A DNA stretch of 64,000 nt from Trebouxia sp. TZW2008. Its lineage: Eukaryota > Chlorophyta > Trebouxiophyceae > Trebouxiales > Trebouxiaceae. Position numbers and translations under genes: made by a program. Positions 23,601 to 36,200 of this stretch are shown piece after piece. The stretch covers positions 372,001 through 436,000 of the forward strand of contig BDIU01000287.1 of NCBI GenBank assembly GCA_002118135.1, in the 5' to 3' direction. The notes beneath the pieces are model-generated. The model was given only the letters and a program-made list of their open reading frames with translations. It made no database searches and was not told the DNA's origin. Positions within the stretch are counted from its first letter, which is position 1. The number at the start of each line of letters is the position of its first letter.

Positions 23601-24108
23601 GCAGCGGGTGATGGTTCATCAGGCTCTCATTGGCAGAGTCTCCCGCCCTCTTGCACGCTGCTGCTTGTCTGAGACACTCGACCCTCAGACTGCTGGACAA
23701 AACGAGGGCCACACGCCCACTCTCCTGCCGGGCTGCGAATACTGTGGTGTCGAGGCCATGCCATACGCTACTGGGCTGATGTTTTTGGAGTTTATGTACT
23801 CTGGAGAGTTGAACTCGCCAGGAGGAAGAACAGACCCAATGACTGCTGCAGAGCTGCTCATCCTGGCTGACTGTTATGATGTGGAGTACCTACTGACTCA
23901 GGCACAGATTGTGCTGCGCTTTGCTGTCAATCTGGAAACCTGCTGCGAGATGCTGGCCTTGGCTGAGCATCACAGTGCAGAGCATCTCCAGCAGTGCTGC
24001 CTGCACCACATCGTAAGGGCACACAATGCCCATGGTGATGTGCCCAACCTGGATCAGCTCAGTCCATTTCTCAAAGACAAGCTCAGGGCAAATGGTTGGG
24101 CAGGTTGA
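17601..24108 (+). pseudogene. Sacsin-like HATPase plus C-terminal BTB/POZ gene, disrupted
   Basis: The predicted protein begins MQTPGVVLFTQKIE and has a sacsin-type ATP-binding fold: EMLSNADDARATHF, IVFGNDARFTDEDF, IGRFGKGALTAY, LPLHINAP. Helical sacsin-repeat sequence follows in exons at about 18894-19006, 19193-19451, 20164-20533, 20856-21851 and 22400-23090. A BTB/POZ exon at about 23388-24108 reads SDASVMVAGQRVMVHQALI, LEFMYSGELNSP and LLILADCYDVEYLL. Sacsin-type proteins are co-chaperone-like; BTB domains dimerise or recruit Cul3. Lesions: TAG at 17745, TAG at 18459, a one-base frameshift near 18640-18665 (the frame changes before DKRIIWDN), TGA at 22381 and TAA at 23071. Homology resumes in frame after each stop. 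The splicing near 22285-22340 is unclear. Joining the BTB exon to the rest rests on phase only. Assembly error or recoding is possible but less likely. Confidence 0.7.
19786..19912 (+). repeat. Duplicate of a sacsin-like exon start (parent about 20164)
   Basis: After TATGCAG the copy reads LWEGYKDIATLQQLTADVMC and the parent reads LLTEECKDIAPLQQLTPDAL, both with the same acceptor context. The flanking intron is duplicated too (TTCTGCTTGGCTCTTG near 19469 and TTCTGCTTGGCGCTTG near 19936). The period is about 380 bases, so this is a larger unit than in the other genes. Confidence 0.7.
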
Positions 24109-24814
24109 GCAGCTCCTGCATGCCATGCTTGGCTAGCAACCAGCAGGCTTTTGGTGTGGGCAGCAGTCAATTTGATATCATACCTCTGGCTGGCAATAAC
24201 ATTCTTGGCATGTAACTTTCAGCTTCAACATTTGATGAGAAGGAACAGTGCAGGTGGCACGCTTTACGTCTGCAGGTGTTTCAGGGATGTACCACAATTT
24301 TTAGAGAGGCACACGGGCAGATGTCGTTGGGGACCTGATTTTGAATGGCACCCAAGAGTTTTGTGATGTGTGACATGCTAGAAATCAAACACCTTGTGTC
24401 AGGCCGATTTACAGGCCTGCTCCTTGTGTCAGCATACACAAGATGCTGAGCAACTGATCAGTAGGCCGCAAAACTTGATGATATGCCTGATATGTACACC
24501 GCTGTGACAAGAGGCTGAAATTTGGAGGCTGAAATTCTGCAGACAAGAACGAAATGCCTCAGATAATCCAACATGTTGCTTGCAGCCTCTCACGCGACAC
24601 GCAGACAGAAGGCATGTATGCAGAATCTTCATCGGGATCAAAGTATCTGACATGGCACAATGTCATCTTGTTGATGAACAATTGTGAAAGCTGAAAGATG
24701 ACCAGCTGATACTGTCAAGCTACAGCGTGTACCATGCATCTTGCCTTCGAGCCTCAATGTCATGCCATACAGCTTCATCACTTTTCTCTTGCACTTCCAT
24801 CCGTTCCCCACAGG

Positions 24815-24967
24815 ATGCCTGCTGAGGAGCTGAAGGTCTGTGCCCGTGAAATACGGCAGACTGTCATTGCCTATAGTCCTGATGCTCTTCATGATGTAAT
24901 AGCCGCTGCCCAAAGCCAACAGACAAACTCTGACACATGGCATTTTGATCTGCTTGATTCGAGCTAG
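24815..24967 (+). CDS. Possible terminal exon of unknown gene
   Basis: A polypyrimidine-type acceptor (TTCCCCACAG) is followed by an open frame with PAEELKVCAREIRQTVIAY and SPDALHDVIAAAQSQQ, ending in TAG at 24965-24967. The helical, charged composition looks coding. No upstream exon with matching phase was found, and the BTB exon ends in its own TGA 700 bases earlier. I do not recognise it. Confidence 0.25.
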   Translation: MPAEELKVCAREIRQTVIAYSPDALHDVIAAAQSQQTNSDTWHFDLLDSS

Positions 24968-26712
24968 GTTCTAAAGGTTTTTCAGCACTGATTGAGCTTT
25001 GTCCAAGTTCCATAGCTGGTAACTTTTTTTGAGCTGCAGTGGGGAATATACTGCATGCTGCGGCATCCTGCAGCTTTGACACTGCTGACTTTATGGACCA
25101 CACTGTTACCTTTGCTGCCTGTGTAGTGACATGACTGCTTTGACTCAGTCACTCACAGCTCATAAATTATCAGAGATATGTCCTCTGTAAAATTCTCCTG
25201 TGCTGCATGGGCGTGTTCCATGCGATTGTTGTCTTGCGGATGCTCACACAATACAACTTCCATGTAGCATCACATTTGATTGCACCTATGCAGACTACTA
25301 GTTGCAGCATCGACTAGACATTGACTGCTATGTCAAATCTATTTCACACATGTCTGCTGGCAGCTGCAGATTAGGCTGCTTGCGTTGCATCGGATCAGGT
25401 CAATTCCCAGGGTATGCTATCCCTGTCTGATCAGCCAGACACTGCTTCTCAGGAGAGCCTGCATAACTCATAGCTGCCAGGCCAGGCAGAACTGTATCTG
25501 CAGAACAGTGTTCCAGACAGTACAGCCTCTGCAAAAAAAACACTCCAGCTTGGCTATGCTGACCACAAAGAAAGTAGCTGTTTCTATGTCTGGCTGCAAT
25601 GAACAGCTTCTCTAGCAGCAGCATGTTGCCCTCACACTGATAGATTGCTTGGTTTTGACTCTGCACGGGTGTTGCAGTAGCAAGGTCACTAAAATGGCAC
25701 TGTTTCCTATGTGTCCAAATAGAAGTCATTGCCATGTTCACAACTTTGCCTACATCTTTGGCCTGACTGGATGCTCGAAGAGCTGGTGTACGTGCATTTG
25801 CTACATTCAGCTGGTGCATCCGCGCAGCTTGGCTTTTGCTCAAGGATTTGGTTCTGAGCCAAATTTGTGCTGCTGCCAGTCTTGAAATGTCAGCAATGGT
25901 CATTTGGTGACTTCATGGCAAGCGTGTTAGCTTGCTGATTCAGCTAATGCTGTAGCGCAGCTTTGCTTAGCCCCATGACCCCACAAACTCTTGCTGTGGA
26001 TTCTGAGTCTGGGCCAAGTCTGCACTTACGTTGAGGTGTGAATTCTAGTTGGTGCACTACTCAATGCATTTCGCATTGATGGTTACAACTGACGTCTTGC
26101 AATCAGACTTTGTATAAGGTGCTTGTTTGCTTTATGGGCTCATAAGATGCAACCGTACACATACTTCAGACTCACAAGAGGCTGGGAGTAACAAGCCATG
26201 ACAGAAGAGTGAGCTTGCACTGGTTTGTCGTGAGCAATGTTTGCAGGCAGGCATCATGCGGCAGCGATGTTAATAAACATATCACTATTCAAAAAGCAAA
26301 ATCAATCTCGCACAATGCATGCGTCACTGCCAGCTGCACTTTTGCAAGGTGCTTGATTTTGGTGACAGCACAACTGGCAGTTAGTGCTCAACAGCAGTGA
26401 AAACTGCAGTGGTTCACGACAAAGCAGGGGTGACTGCCCATTTGGGATACGAGCCAGGCACAGGCAGGCAGGGTACATGCATGAGATGGGGTGAAAGTGC
26501 AGTGTCTGCTGACAGCCAAGCCTCACCAATGTAGCCAAGACCGAGACTACAGAATGTGTGCTTCCGGACTGAAGAATGCGTGCTTTGGTGTAAGAGCGTC
26601 CATCTTGAAGTTGATCGATGTCGAGCGAACGGCATGCCAAGGATCTGGCCCATCAGGATCATCTGGGCAACTGCAACTTGTATGCAACTGCAACTTATAA
26701 GGTTAAAGATAT

Positions 26713-26945
26713 ACAAAATCCTGGTGGGAATGACACATGGCACACTTACGTACAAAGGCGGGAGCCTTAGTCATGCCAAGCATTTCGCTACAGCTGGGTG
26801 CAAGTTTTGCAACGTTTCTTGGAAGGCACCTGCTGCTTCTTTCAGCTTCTTCGAGATCGGCTCGAGCGCGGGGGCGCAAATTTTTGTTTTCGAGTAGATC
26901 AGCTTCGTTTAACAGCAAAGCAGTCGGCCGATATTCCCCTCGCAA
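26713..26945 (-). CDS. Possible exon of an unrecognised minus-strand gene
   Basis: The minus strand is open and reads RGEYRPTALLLNEADLL, RPRARADLEEAERSS and MLGMTKAPAFV, then meets a strong donor (GTAAGT). A possible continuation after an acceptor near 26672 reads AQMILMGQILGMPFARH. The sequence is CpG-richer than its surroundings (CGCGCTCGAG), as gene starts often are. No family is recognised and the chain is unproven. It would be divergent to the expansin-like gene. Confidence 0.25.
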
Positions 26946-27047
26946 CTGGCTGAAGTTTTCAAACGTAAGGGCTTGCTCTCTGCTACGAGCGCCATTGCAA
27001 GTCTCTTATATCAGGAATTGCCGTAGACAATCACATCGTCCATACCA

Positions 27048-28974
27048 ATGACTTCTCGGCGACAACCCTTTGGGTTGAGCGCACTGTCACTTCTGATCAT
27101 CTTAGGTGACATGTGCACCGATCTGGGTCCCACCGTGTCAGCTGACGAAGCATTGAACAGCACTGGCATAGCGACTTTGTCTTCGTACGTGAACGCCGGC
27201 GTGCAATGGCAATCCAGGTGAGTCATCGTAATGTGCAGTCGGGCTCTGCAGTGGTGTGAGAAGATTGTTGTTGTTTTCAAACACTGAAATGGGTAGCATT
27301 TGATGCCATGTTTGCCTGTCTGCCTGCTTCAGAGGCACTTGGTATAACATTCTCGAGTGGGCTGCCCGCTCGACAAGCTGCGACGATGCGCCAGACTCCG
27401 TGGCGTGCATGGCTTGCTCGCAGTCAATGCCTGCATATGCCGCCGCTGCAGGCGTAGGGCCCATAGGTCAGAACCTGTGCAACGCACTACGATGTGCACC
27501 GTGTGTTGCTGTCAGCATTAGTTCCGATCTGCACCGTTGACCTTGCTAGATGCAAACTCGTTCCTGACAGCTGTTGCTTCCTGTACAGCCGTCTCTAATG
27601 AGCTGTGGTTTCAGCCAACAACCAGTTCAGTATGCGGCATGTGCCTCAAGGTTTTCATCACCGAAGGCACTGCCAATCCTGACTGTACAGACCACACTGT
27701 TGACATAGCCACCTGTCCTGGTGCTGGACTACAACCTTACACTTCTGTAAATCAGCCGTGGGCTTGGAATGCAACAGTATACCCTGCTGATGCCCAAAAC
27801 CCATATCCTTATTTCATTGCCACAATCATTGAGTGGTTTGACAGGTTGGCACGCTGCATTCATTAGTAACATGTGCTGCACCACACACCACTTGCCAAGT
27901 AGACAAGCAACAAAGGTGTTGAATGCAGGAACCAAACTCTTCCATATGAGCTGACATATCCCACGCAGAATGTGTCAACAGCAACCTTTGGTACCTGGCC
28001 AATCATGTATGAAGGCATCGAGTGTCCTGTTGGGCCAAACTTTCTGCAGTACCATTTTGAGAATGTGACAACTGTGGTACGCTGACAGACTGCAAATTTG
28101 CCAAAAGTAGCCCTGTTGGTGCATGGCCATTCATGTGACCACCCGTCATTGTGATCAGAAGGCTACTGCTTGCCTTATTAGCTGCTACAGTTATGACTGG
28201 CTACATGCTGCGTGTACTTAGTTGATTATGTGGCTGTGCAGGTCGGAACTCAGAATAGTCAGCTCTGTGATAACGAGCTGAATGCACCCTGTGGCTCTGT
28301 TCAGGTAAGTTGGCACATTCAACTGTTTTGAAATGTTCAAGCCATGACATTCATGAGCACGCAGAGCATCTTGAAACCCTGCAAGTCCGCCAACGCAGCA
28401 GTCACATGCTGCATGCACATGCCTTATACTACAGATCAGCAAGTGCTGGCACTATGCTTGGTCAGCTTGCTTTGAGCTTTCTGACACTGCAATGTATCAG
28501 TGTAGACAAGTCTACATCAGTCATTCTTGCACAGAATTGTCATCTTGCTTGCATGGGCACATGTACAGCTTTACACCATTTGCATGACTTGTGCAACACA
28601 TATGTACATGACTGCTGTTTGTTTCTGTTGGCATGTATTATGACTTCCTGAGTGTGGATCTGCAGAGCCAAGTGAAGCCCTTTGCATACATTGCCTTCAA
28701 AGCAATTGGATCCAGAATTCCACTGGCAGCCATGCAAATCCGCTTGTATCCTGATGCTGACTGGCTTGACATGGCTCGAAGTGGTGCAGACTACTGGCAA
28801 ATCATTACATATGCAACAGTGCCTACAACACTTGATCCCACCAACCCACTTGACTTCAAAATCACTTGCTCAGATGGCAAGGTGCTGTCTGAGTATGGGC
28901 TGATTCCAGCTGACATGTTTTGCAATTTTCAAGATCCAGGCTGCAAGTATCACACTGGTACTGTCCAATGCTGA
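27048..28974 (+). CDS. Expansin-like secreted protein
   Basis: Probably a wall-loosening or wall-binding protein of the expansin superfamily. Exons: 27048-27217, 27333-27466, 27550-27844, 27929-28076, 28242-28304, 28666-28974 (TGA); 372 residues, all phases match. ATG at 27048 opens an N-terminus with a signal-peptide-like core (FGLSALSLLIILG). The first half has the Cys-rich double-psi-barrel pattern (VCGMCLKVF, DCTDHTVDIATCPGAG, GIECPVGPNF). The second half matches the beta-sandwich (CBM63-like) domain: FAYIAFKAIG, ADWLDMARSGADYWQ, FKITCSDGKVLSEYGLIPAD. The canonical HFD motif is not evident, so strict expansin activity is uncertain; lytic or purely binding relatives are alternatives. Minus-strand open frames over the first two exons are shadows. 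Confidence 0.7.
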
Positions 28975-30278
28975 AGAAGCTATGCTAGGATGATGAGCAT
29001 CACGAGAAAGTCATGGCAAGGAACAAATTGTTTATTCGGGTCTGGGAACAAGCTGCTTGATGTGGCATGGTTGATGTCAACATCTTAGGAGCGCAGGTCT
29101 GATCAGAGTCATGAGTCACAGCGCTTACTAACGTCATGTACAGCTGAGCGTTCATAGCACAAATGGTGACAACAAGCAATGATGATGCAAACCCAGAAAC
29201 CACTGGCACTGCTCTCATGTGCATACAGTGTGCACACTTGCCAGCAATGCCTCACATCAGCGCTTTCTTGAAGAGCAATGGACTAGATGACTTGAGATGT
29301 CAGTGTCAGTCAAAGATCCAGCACAGTCTAGGTGAACCATTTTGTCCAACAAGTTAGAGAAGTGTAGTGACCTGAGATTAACCTGGGAATTTCACAGCCT
29401 GAGATACTGTTTATCTTCAGCTGCGCTTCAGCAACAGTAGGTTTTTGGCAACTGTGTCAGTCTGGTCAAAGGCAGCGCACAGCTGTGATGCATTGTTTTG
29501 TTTACAATTCAGCTTCAGACTTCATTCTGTACGCTTAACTACTCTGCTGTGCACCAGAGCAACTTTTGTATAGCTTCTGGCAACTTTGTATTCAATCTAT
29601 CAGCATGTCGCCGAGGTCAAGAAAAGCACATTTAGGCTGCAAATTTGCTTGATCATAGCTGGCTGCTGGTGCTAGGCATTTGAGCTGCATTTGTGTGTTC
29701 CTACCTTTGATGTGAAATATAGCGGTGTAAGGAATCAGCACCTCTCCATCCAGCTGCATGCCTTTCCCCATGCTCTATACCTGGTGAGAGCTGCACTCTC
29801 CAGACTGGAAATGTTGAGTTTCTGAGCGAAAATCTTTGCTGCTTTTCTACTCAAAGCAGGATTAATAGGGGGCCTATCAAACTGGTATGCTGGAGCTTCA
29901 AAGATCAGTCATCCTGTGTTACTATACAGGCCAGGCCTGAGGCATGCCAATGCGCATTGATTTCAATATTAACAGAAGTGATTGCAATTGCCACAATGCC
30001 CAGGTCATCTAGTGATGACGCCTGGTACGTGGACTTGCGTGGACTTGTACGTGGTGCAGACTGCAAGGATGTCAGGTGGCCAAGATTTGAACGGAATCTA
30101 AACGTTGACCGTCTGAATGCATGAAGGGCTTGCTGGTTCACAATTTGACCGTTTCTGCAAGAAGGTCGATGCGGTCTGCGTGAACAGACGCAGTGGTCCT
30201 CACAGTAGAATGGTCAATCTGGGCAGGCTCGTCGAGCTTGCAAAAATCGTCTCCGGTTAACAACCTTCGTAGTCTCCG
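28975..30278. other. Intergenic region
   Basis: It lies between two plus-strand genes. No exon chain was found. A motif GGACTTGCGTGGACTTGTACGTGG at about 30034 is a local duplication. The 150 bases before the ATG at 30279 are CpG-richer (for example GGTCGATGCGGTCTGCGTG) and probably hold the promoter and 5' UTR of the coiled-coil gene. Confidence 0.5.
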
Positions 30279-33200
30279 ATGGCTTCTGCAGCAATAGCTA
30301 GCAGAAAGCTGAGCATGACGGCAGAAAAGCGTCGGTCATGCGCAGCATTCGTGCCCTCTAATGCGGACGTATTTGAGGTGACTTTCATTGCTTCGGTTCT
30401 TTACCACCTTCGAGCTGACACTCCAGGGTATGTTATTGCTCACGCCTTCCCATTTAGGTGCAGGTTAACTCATTGTTGCCAATCAGCGATGGTGCGCTTG
30501 TGGAGCGCAACAGGCTCCGCAAGCAGCAAAAGAAGTACAGCGATGACAAGAGCTGCCTGATCGCTGAATGTGCCGACCTTGAACTCTGCCTGGAGGATCA
30601 GATGGCACACAAGGCAGACCTCAGGCAGAAGCTGATAGCCTGCACAACACATAAGCAGGTATGTTGCAAAGCAGCACACATAAGCTGTGGATGCATTGCC
30701 TGACGTTATCCAGCTGTCCTGACGCATAATGCTCCTGCTCACATAGCAAAAGGACACTGCTGCTGCTGTGAGCTGGCAACAAAGCAGCATGAAATGCTTG
30801 ACTATTGACGATATGAAATTGGTGCAGGAGGCAGAGGCACAGCTGTTGGAGGTTGGTCGTAAGCTGGCTACTGAAACTCGACTGACATCAGCAGGTGTTA
30901 TGTTCTCCGCTCAGCTGCGTGGCCAGATCACTCTTGCACTGGCGAGAGTTGCAAGCTTGGAGAGATCACAGGCTGCACTGAGGGCAGCGCTGGCTGAGCA
31001 GGTGCGCATGTTTGTCCTGACAATCTGAGTGACACAGTACACTGTACAGCTGACAAAACGGTTTTGTGCAAGTTGTCAAGTTACTGTTTGGCTGCCACTA
31101 GAGCAGAAAGTATTTTCAAGGTATGGGCAAAGGGTACATGAACTCAACTTGCTGCATGCTGGGCTGATTTGTCTGCATGACGGCTACATGAACACAGCTT
31201 CTGCATTGCTGGGATGTCCACTCTTGCTTGAGCGCAAGGACACAATATCAGCAGGGCTGCATCTTGAGCAAACGCCACCTGGCAGAGAAGTTGTGACTGC
31301 TGCTTGCAAATCTTGCTGGTGGCAATAGATAAAGCATGGTCGCTTAAAGAAATGCTCTTGGTGAAGTTGTTTGCTACATTTGAAACTCAATAATAATAAT
31401 TACATGTTCCAGCATATACTGCTAGGTATGTGTGGCACAAATACTATCTCGCCAGGCAGGCTTGTCTTGAGCGTTGCGATATGGACGCCTGATGTTCAAC
31501 TCTTGAAAGTCAGACAAAACAATGTCATTCCAGATCTGTCCGATGCGACCTGGAGGATTTGATCCCTTGACTTGACCAAACGACGTGACCTTAGGCAACC
31601 TAGTGTCTAGCATCCTGCAGACATGTCCATACCACCTAAGCCTCTTACTCCTCAGTTGGGAGTTAATGGAACAAGTTTGACACATTGACAGTATGGCTGC
31701 ATTTAAAACTTGGATCCTAAGAAACCCTCAGCTGTGATGCCTTTTCCCAGGTACAAGGAAAAGTACCTGGGTACAGACTGCTTTGATGAACCAGAAATTT
31801 GTCCTTACATCAAATTGTCCTTACTCAGAGGGGCCACTGTAGTCAGAATGCAATAAATGGTTCCCAATTGTATTGTCCTTACCTCAGAAATGTCTTGACA
31901 TCAAGTGACCACCAAAACCCCTGATACAGTAACTTCTCTTTGTAAGGACACTTGATGCACGGACAATTTGAGGTAAGAACAACACAATTTGGAACCGTTA
32001 ACTTCATCGATGGTCAATGGGAGTGAAGGCATTGCCTATATTGAAAGACCTGTCTGCTCTCACGCTTTGGATGCATCTTGTGTATCTTGAGTGTTTTGTC
32101 TTCAGTGGTCCATGCCTGCTGCAGGAGCAGAATCTGGCTGATGCCCGGGCTGGCTTTGAAACTGAAACCGCTGACATGGCTGCAAGGTATTGTGTTTGTC
32201 TGGCTGCATCGCTAGCTTTCCTTTTTGTGCTGCTTTGCTACACTAGTCAATCTGAACTTGGCTCGACTGCACTGCAAAGCTCAAAAGCATGCCACACTAA
32301 CAGAACACTGCATGTGCAAGCAGTGCCATCCGTATCTTTGTAATGTAGTATCCTTTCAGCCTTGATCACAGAGCAAAGCACCATAGAACATGCACGTGAT
32401 GGTTTTTTGTGCTTGAAACAGGATGGCTGTCAAACTTGCCTATCATCACCAAGCACTAGTCAGCTTGATTCTCAAAGTCCTTACTCCTGCAGTATCTTCT
32501 GCACCTTTATACCTTTTACAACTCCGTTTTGCACACAAAATCGCTGTCTTGGGTGACACCCTGGCTGCAGCATCAGCAGGTTTTGGTGCCGATGGCTTGC
32601 ACAAATGTCCCCCATAGTTGGATCAGAGCTATATTTCATGTTTCCCACGTTTGCATCAGAGCTACTTTCCATGTCTTTCACATCAAATGACCCATGAATG
32701 TTGCAGTTTGCAGGCGGCAGATGACTGTAGCTGATGTCGCACAGCTCTTTTAAGACATGGCAAGTTTAGAATGTCCACTGGGCCTGATATCAATGCTGAC
32801 CTTGTGCTCTTTTTGCAGTCACAAGGCTTCACAAGATGCTCTGAGGGCACAGCATGACCAAGACTTGGCAGAGCTTCAGAGCCAGAAGTCCTTGCTTGAG
32901 GTATTAGTCATATCCTATTGCTGTACATGTCTACCATAGCCTACTGCTGCAGGCTAGCAACAAATTTTGAATACAGCCTCTTTTTTAGCAAACAAGTCGA
33001 GAGTACACTTATGATGCTGAAGGGCATCATTACGAGCTTGGCAAGTGGGCATGCTCAGAAGCAGTGCGCATGCATATGCAGAGCACAACAGAACCTGTAG
33101 GCAGTACATGCAAGTGCAGACAAAGCTTGCTGTTGTTGCTGCTGCTTCAGAAAAGCTCCTAAGCTTTGTGAAGCTTTGATGCAGTCTGTGTTTGTCGCTC

Positions 33201-36200
33201 ATGATCTGGCACTGCCCTTTTGGTTGCAGTTGATATGCAAATTTATTGTTTCCGATTCACTGCTGCAGGGCAAGTTCAATGCAGAGAAAGCCAAGTGCAT
33301 CCAGCAGCAAGGGAGAGCTGTTGCAGCTGATGCACATGCAGAGAGGCTGCAGACACAGCTGTTGGCCGCCAATGGCAATGCAACAAAGGCAGAGGCCCAG
33401 ACTCAGGTATGCAAGCTTTCCATTTTCCTTACAGGGTGGTGCTTTTCAGGGGTACAGTAGTCAAGCCTGACCTGTTTCACTTGTGTGTCTATTGTACAAA
33501 TGCGCTTTGTCTAGAGAAACATGGGGTCGTTGTGCCAAAATGGCTGACTGTAGTAAACAAGACAATAGCATTGACAATAGCCTGTGCAAACTTTCTGTTC
33601 ATCAAATTTGGAAGATTGAAATGGACAGAGGCCTTGGTGATTACAGTATCAGCCTTCAATAATCTTCTCCAAAGCATTTACCTTTATGCCAGACAGGACA
33701 GTCTGTATGTGTTCACAAGTTTGAACAGCACAATCTTACAACAACTGACTTCTTCTGCTACACAGGCATTGCAGGGCGCGCTGACGCTGCAGTGCAACGA
33801 CATCTCCTCACTGGTCAGTCAGCTTGAGGAAGAGCGGGCAAGGTGCACCAAGGCTGAAGCACAGCTCGCTGCAGAAGCAGCTGACTATGCATGCAAGGTT
33901 GCAGATGCCAAAGCTGAGCGTGACCAGGCCATTTATGTCCACAAGGTGAGCAAAGACAAGATACCTTAACCAGGCTGGTGCTGCAGCAACTGGGGTGCAA
34001 GGCATCAGTGCTGTGTTGGACAGTCATGCATTGTATCTTAAGCGCTCCATATGCACATGCTGCTGCTGGATTGCAACATGCAGGACTGCTGCTGAAGTTG
34101 TGCACTGCATTTAAATCTGCCTTGAACGCTGTCCACAGAACATTGCTGACTTGTTCAGAGCCACCTGAAGAAGAAGGTTGCCAGTGTCAAAGCATGACCT
34201 ACGCCTGTTCTCATCTGCAACAGCAATTGTGGCTGTACTGCTTAACGGCAGTGAAACACTCAAGCAGCCTTGCTTGGTGATCAAGACTGTATAGTGTTGA
34301 TCTGGGTATTCACAGTAATGTGCTGTGTTGTGCGGATGTTGCAGGGTCAGCTTGCTGAAGTGCAGGAGAAGGTGACACAGCTGCAGGTAGACAACACCGC
34401 CATGAAGCAGAGCCTGAGGGACCAAGACACCTTTGCTGCCAGGTACAGCAACTTCTCTTTGTAACAATTGCTGCGCTTCAACAGAAAATCGGCCTCATGT
34501 CAAATCGTCCTTATTCAGCGGTGGCACTGCAGCCAGGCTGCAGTGTTTGGTTACCAGTTGCATTGTCCTGACATAAAAAAGGTGATATAAAGGTGATAAA
34601 AAAGGTTATATTGAGAGTCCTTACAAAGAGAAGTTACTGTACTACCTGCTGCACAGCATGTCAACATTGTGACACAGTTGCTTTCACCATGCAATGCAAT
34701 CATGGAGTATCAGCACTTGTGCAGTTCTGCACTGCGCAGAGTCATGTCCATTGCATTTGCACTTGATGAAACACTTGGCAAGCCTGAATCTGTCCACCGT
34801 CTGCTCTGACCAGTTCTGCTGATGTATTGGACCACTGCACAAGGGGGTACTTTCTGTAATAGAATATTGTATGTCACACTATCCCATGTGCAGCAATACT
34901 CATCAGACTTTTCATGGTGCTTACAGGCAGCAGGATGCACTGTCGGTAGAGAGGCAGCGCAACAGTGAGCTGCAGGCGCGCAACATCGTTGCTGATGAGC
35001 TAGTGTCAAAACTTCAGGTGCATAACCATTTGCAACAACACAGCAACTGTGCAAATTGTCTGTACTTTGCTTCAGGTCAAGGATTGCTGTCTGTGAGATT
35101 GCTATGCAGTCTGTGTGTTTGACTATGCTGCTTGCAGCAACTTCTGTTGTGCTTGCTTCTGTTCACTGCAATTTTTGGCCAGAGATGCTGATTTGAGTGC
35201 TTCAGGGTCTGTTCCCTGTCTGTAGCAGAGGGGCATTCAAAAGCAGTTACAACAGCGTTGTCCCTGCTGCGTTTCAACTCACTTTGGCCACAGCAAACGG
35301 GTTTGCCAAGTTTGCACCTTGCAGGCGCAGCTGACAGGGGTCACTGCAGAGCTGACAGTTGCCACAGCAAGCTGCAAGTCTGCAGAACAGGCAAGTTCAA
35401 GCCTACAGCAGCAGCTGACAGAAAAGCAGCAGCAGCTAACTTCACTTGAGCAAGAGAAGGCAAGTGACAACCAGGCAAAGCAGGCACTGCAGCAGCACTT
35501 GACAGATGCTCAGCAGCAGTTGATTCTAGTCAAGGAGGACAACGGTGTCCTGCAGGGGGTCAGATTGCAGCTGCAGCAGCAGCTGGCACAGACTATTGAG
35601 CAGCTTACCTCAGTCAAGGGGATTACAGAGTCTGAGAAAGAAGCAAGTGTGAAGCTGCAGCAGCAGCTGGCAGAAGCCACACAGCAGCTGACACATGCTG
35701 AGACCAAGCTGGCTTGCTTTGAAACGCACAGGTCAAGTGTCAAGCAGGCCAAGGAAGAGTTGCAGCAGCAGCTTACAGAAGCCATGCAGAAGCTGGTCAC
35801 TGTAGAGCAGGCTGAAACCATGATTCAGTCAGCAAAGGTAGATCTGCATCAGCAGCTTACACAGACCACCTTGCAGTTCTTTGAGAAGAACAAAGTCATC
35901 GCGAATGAGGTAAAGAGCGATCTTCAACAGCAGCTGACAGACGCCACTGAGCAGCTTGCTGCTGTCATCACGGGTGATGCCAAGCAGGCACACAACAAGC
36001 AGCAGCAGCAGCTGATAGGCAGTGTGCAGCAGATGAGTGCTGCTCAGGCAGGCCAGCAAACCCTGGAGCAGGTCAATGGTGAGCTGCAGCCTCAGCTAGT
36101 GGATGCCAGTCAGCAGCTGCCTGCATTTGAGGACTCAAACAAGATGCTGCAGCAGAAGCTGAAGAAGAGCACCAGAAGGTATTTCATTGCTTCCTCCAAC

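Larger units (their letters stand above)
24109..27047. other. Region without a supported gene
   Basis: Several open frames of 70-170 codons exist on both strands (the longest is minus 25400-25903), but none shows a family signature or a consistent exon chain. A possible orphan exon follows an acceptor at about 24814: it encodes PAEELKVCAREIRQTVIAY and ends at a TAG at 24965. A minus-strand exon near 26745-26945 has a good donor (GTAAGT) and could belong to an unrecognised gene. Confidence 0.45.

Noticed and set aside
25400..25903. A 167-codon minus-strand open frame, the longest in the 24-27 kb region
   Set aside because: No domain signature, no flanking splice context and composition like its surroundings.
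27011..27464. Minus-strand open frames of 89 and 108 codons that look like a small gene
   Set aside because: They are antisense to exons 1 and 2 of the expansin-like gene, whose plus-strand phases and signal peptide fit better.
32550..32600. A possible decayed copy of the coiled-coil exon at 32125 (LAAASAGFGAD against LADARAGFETE)
   Set aside because: The match is short and in low-complexity Ala-rich sequence, too weak to list with the other exon copies.
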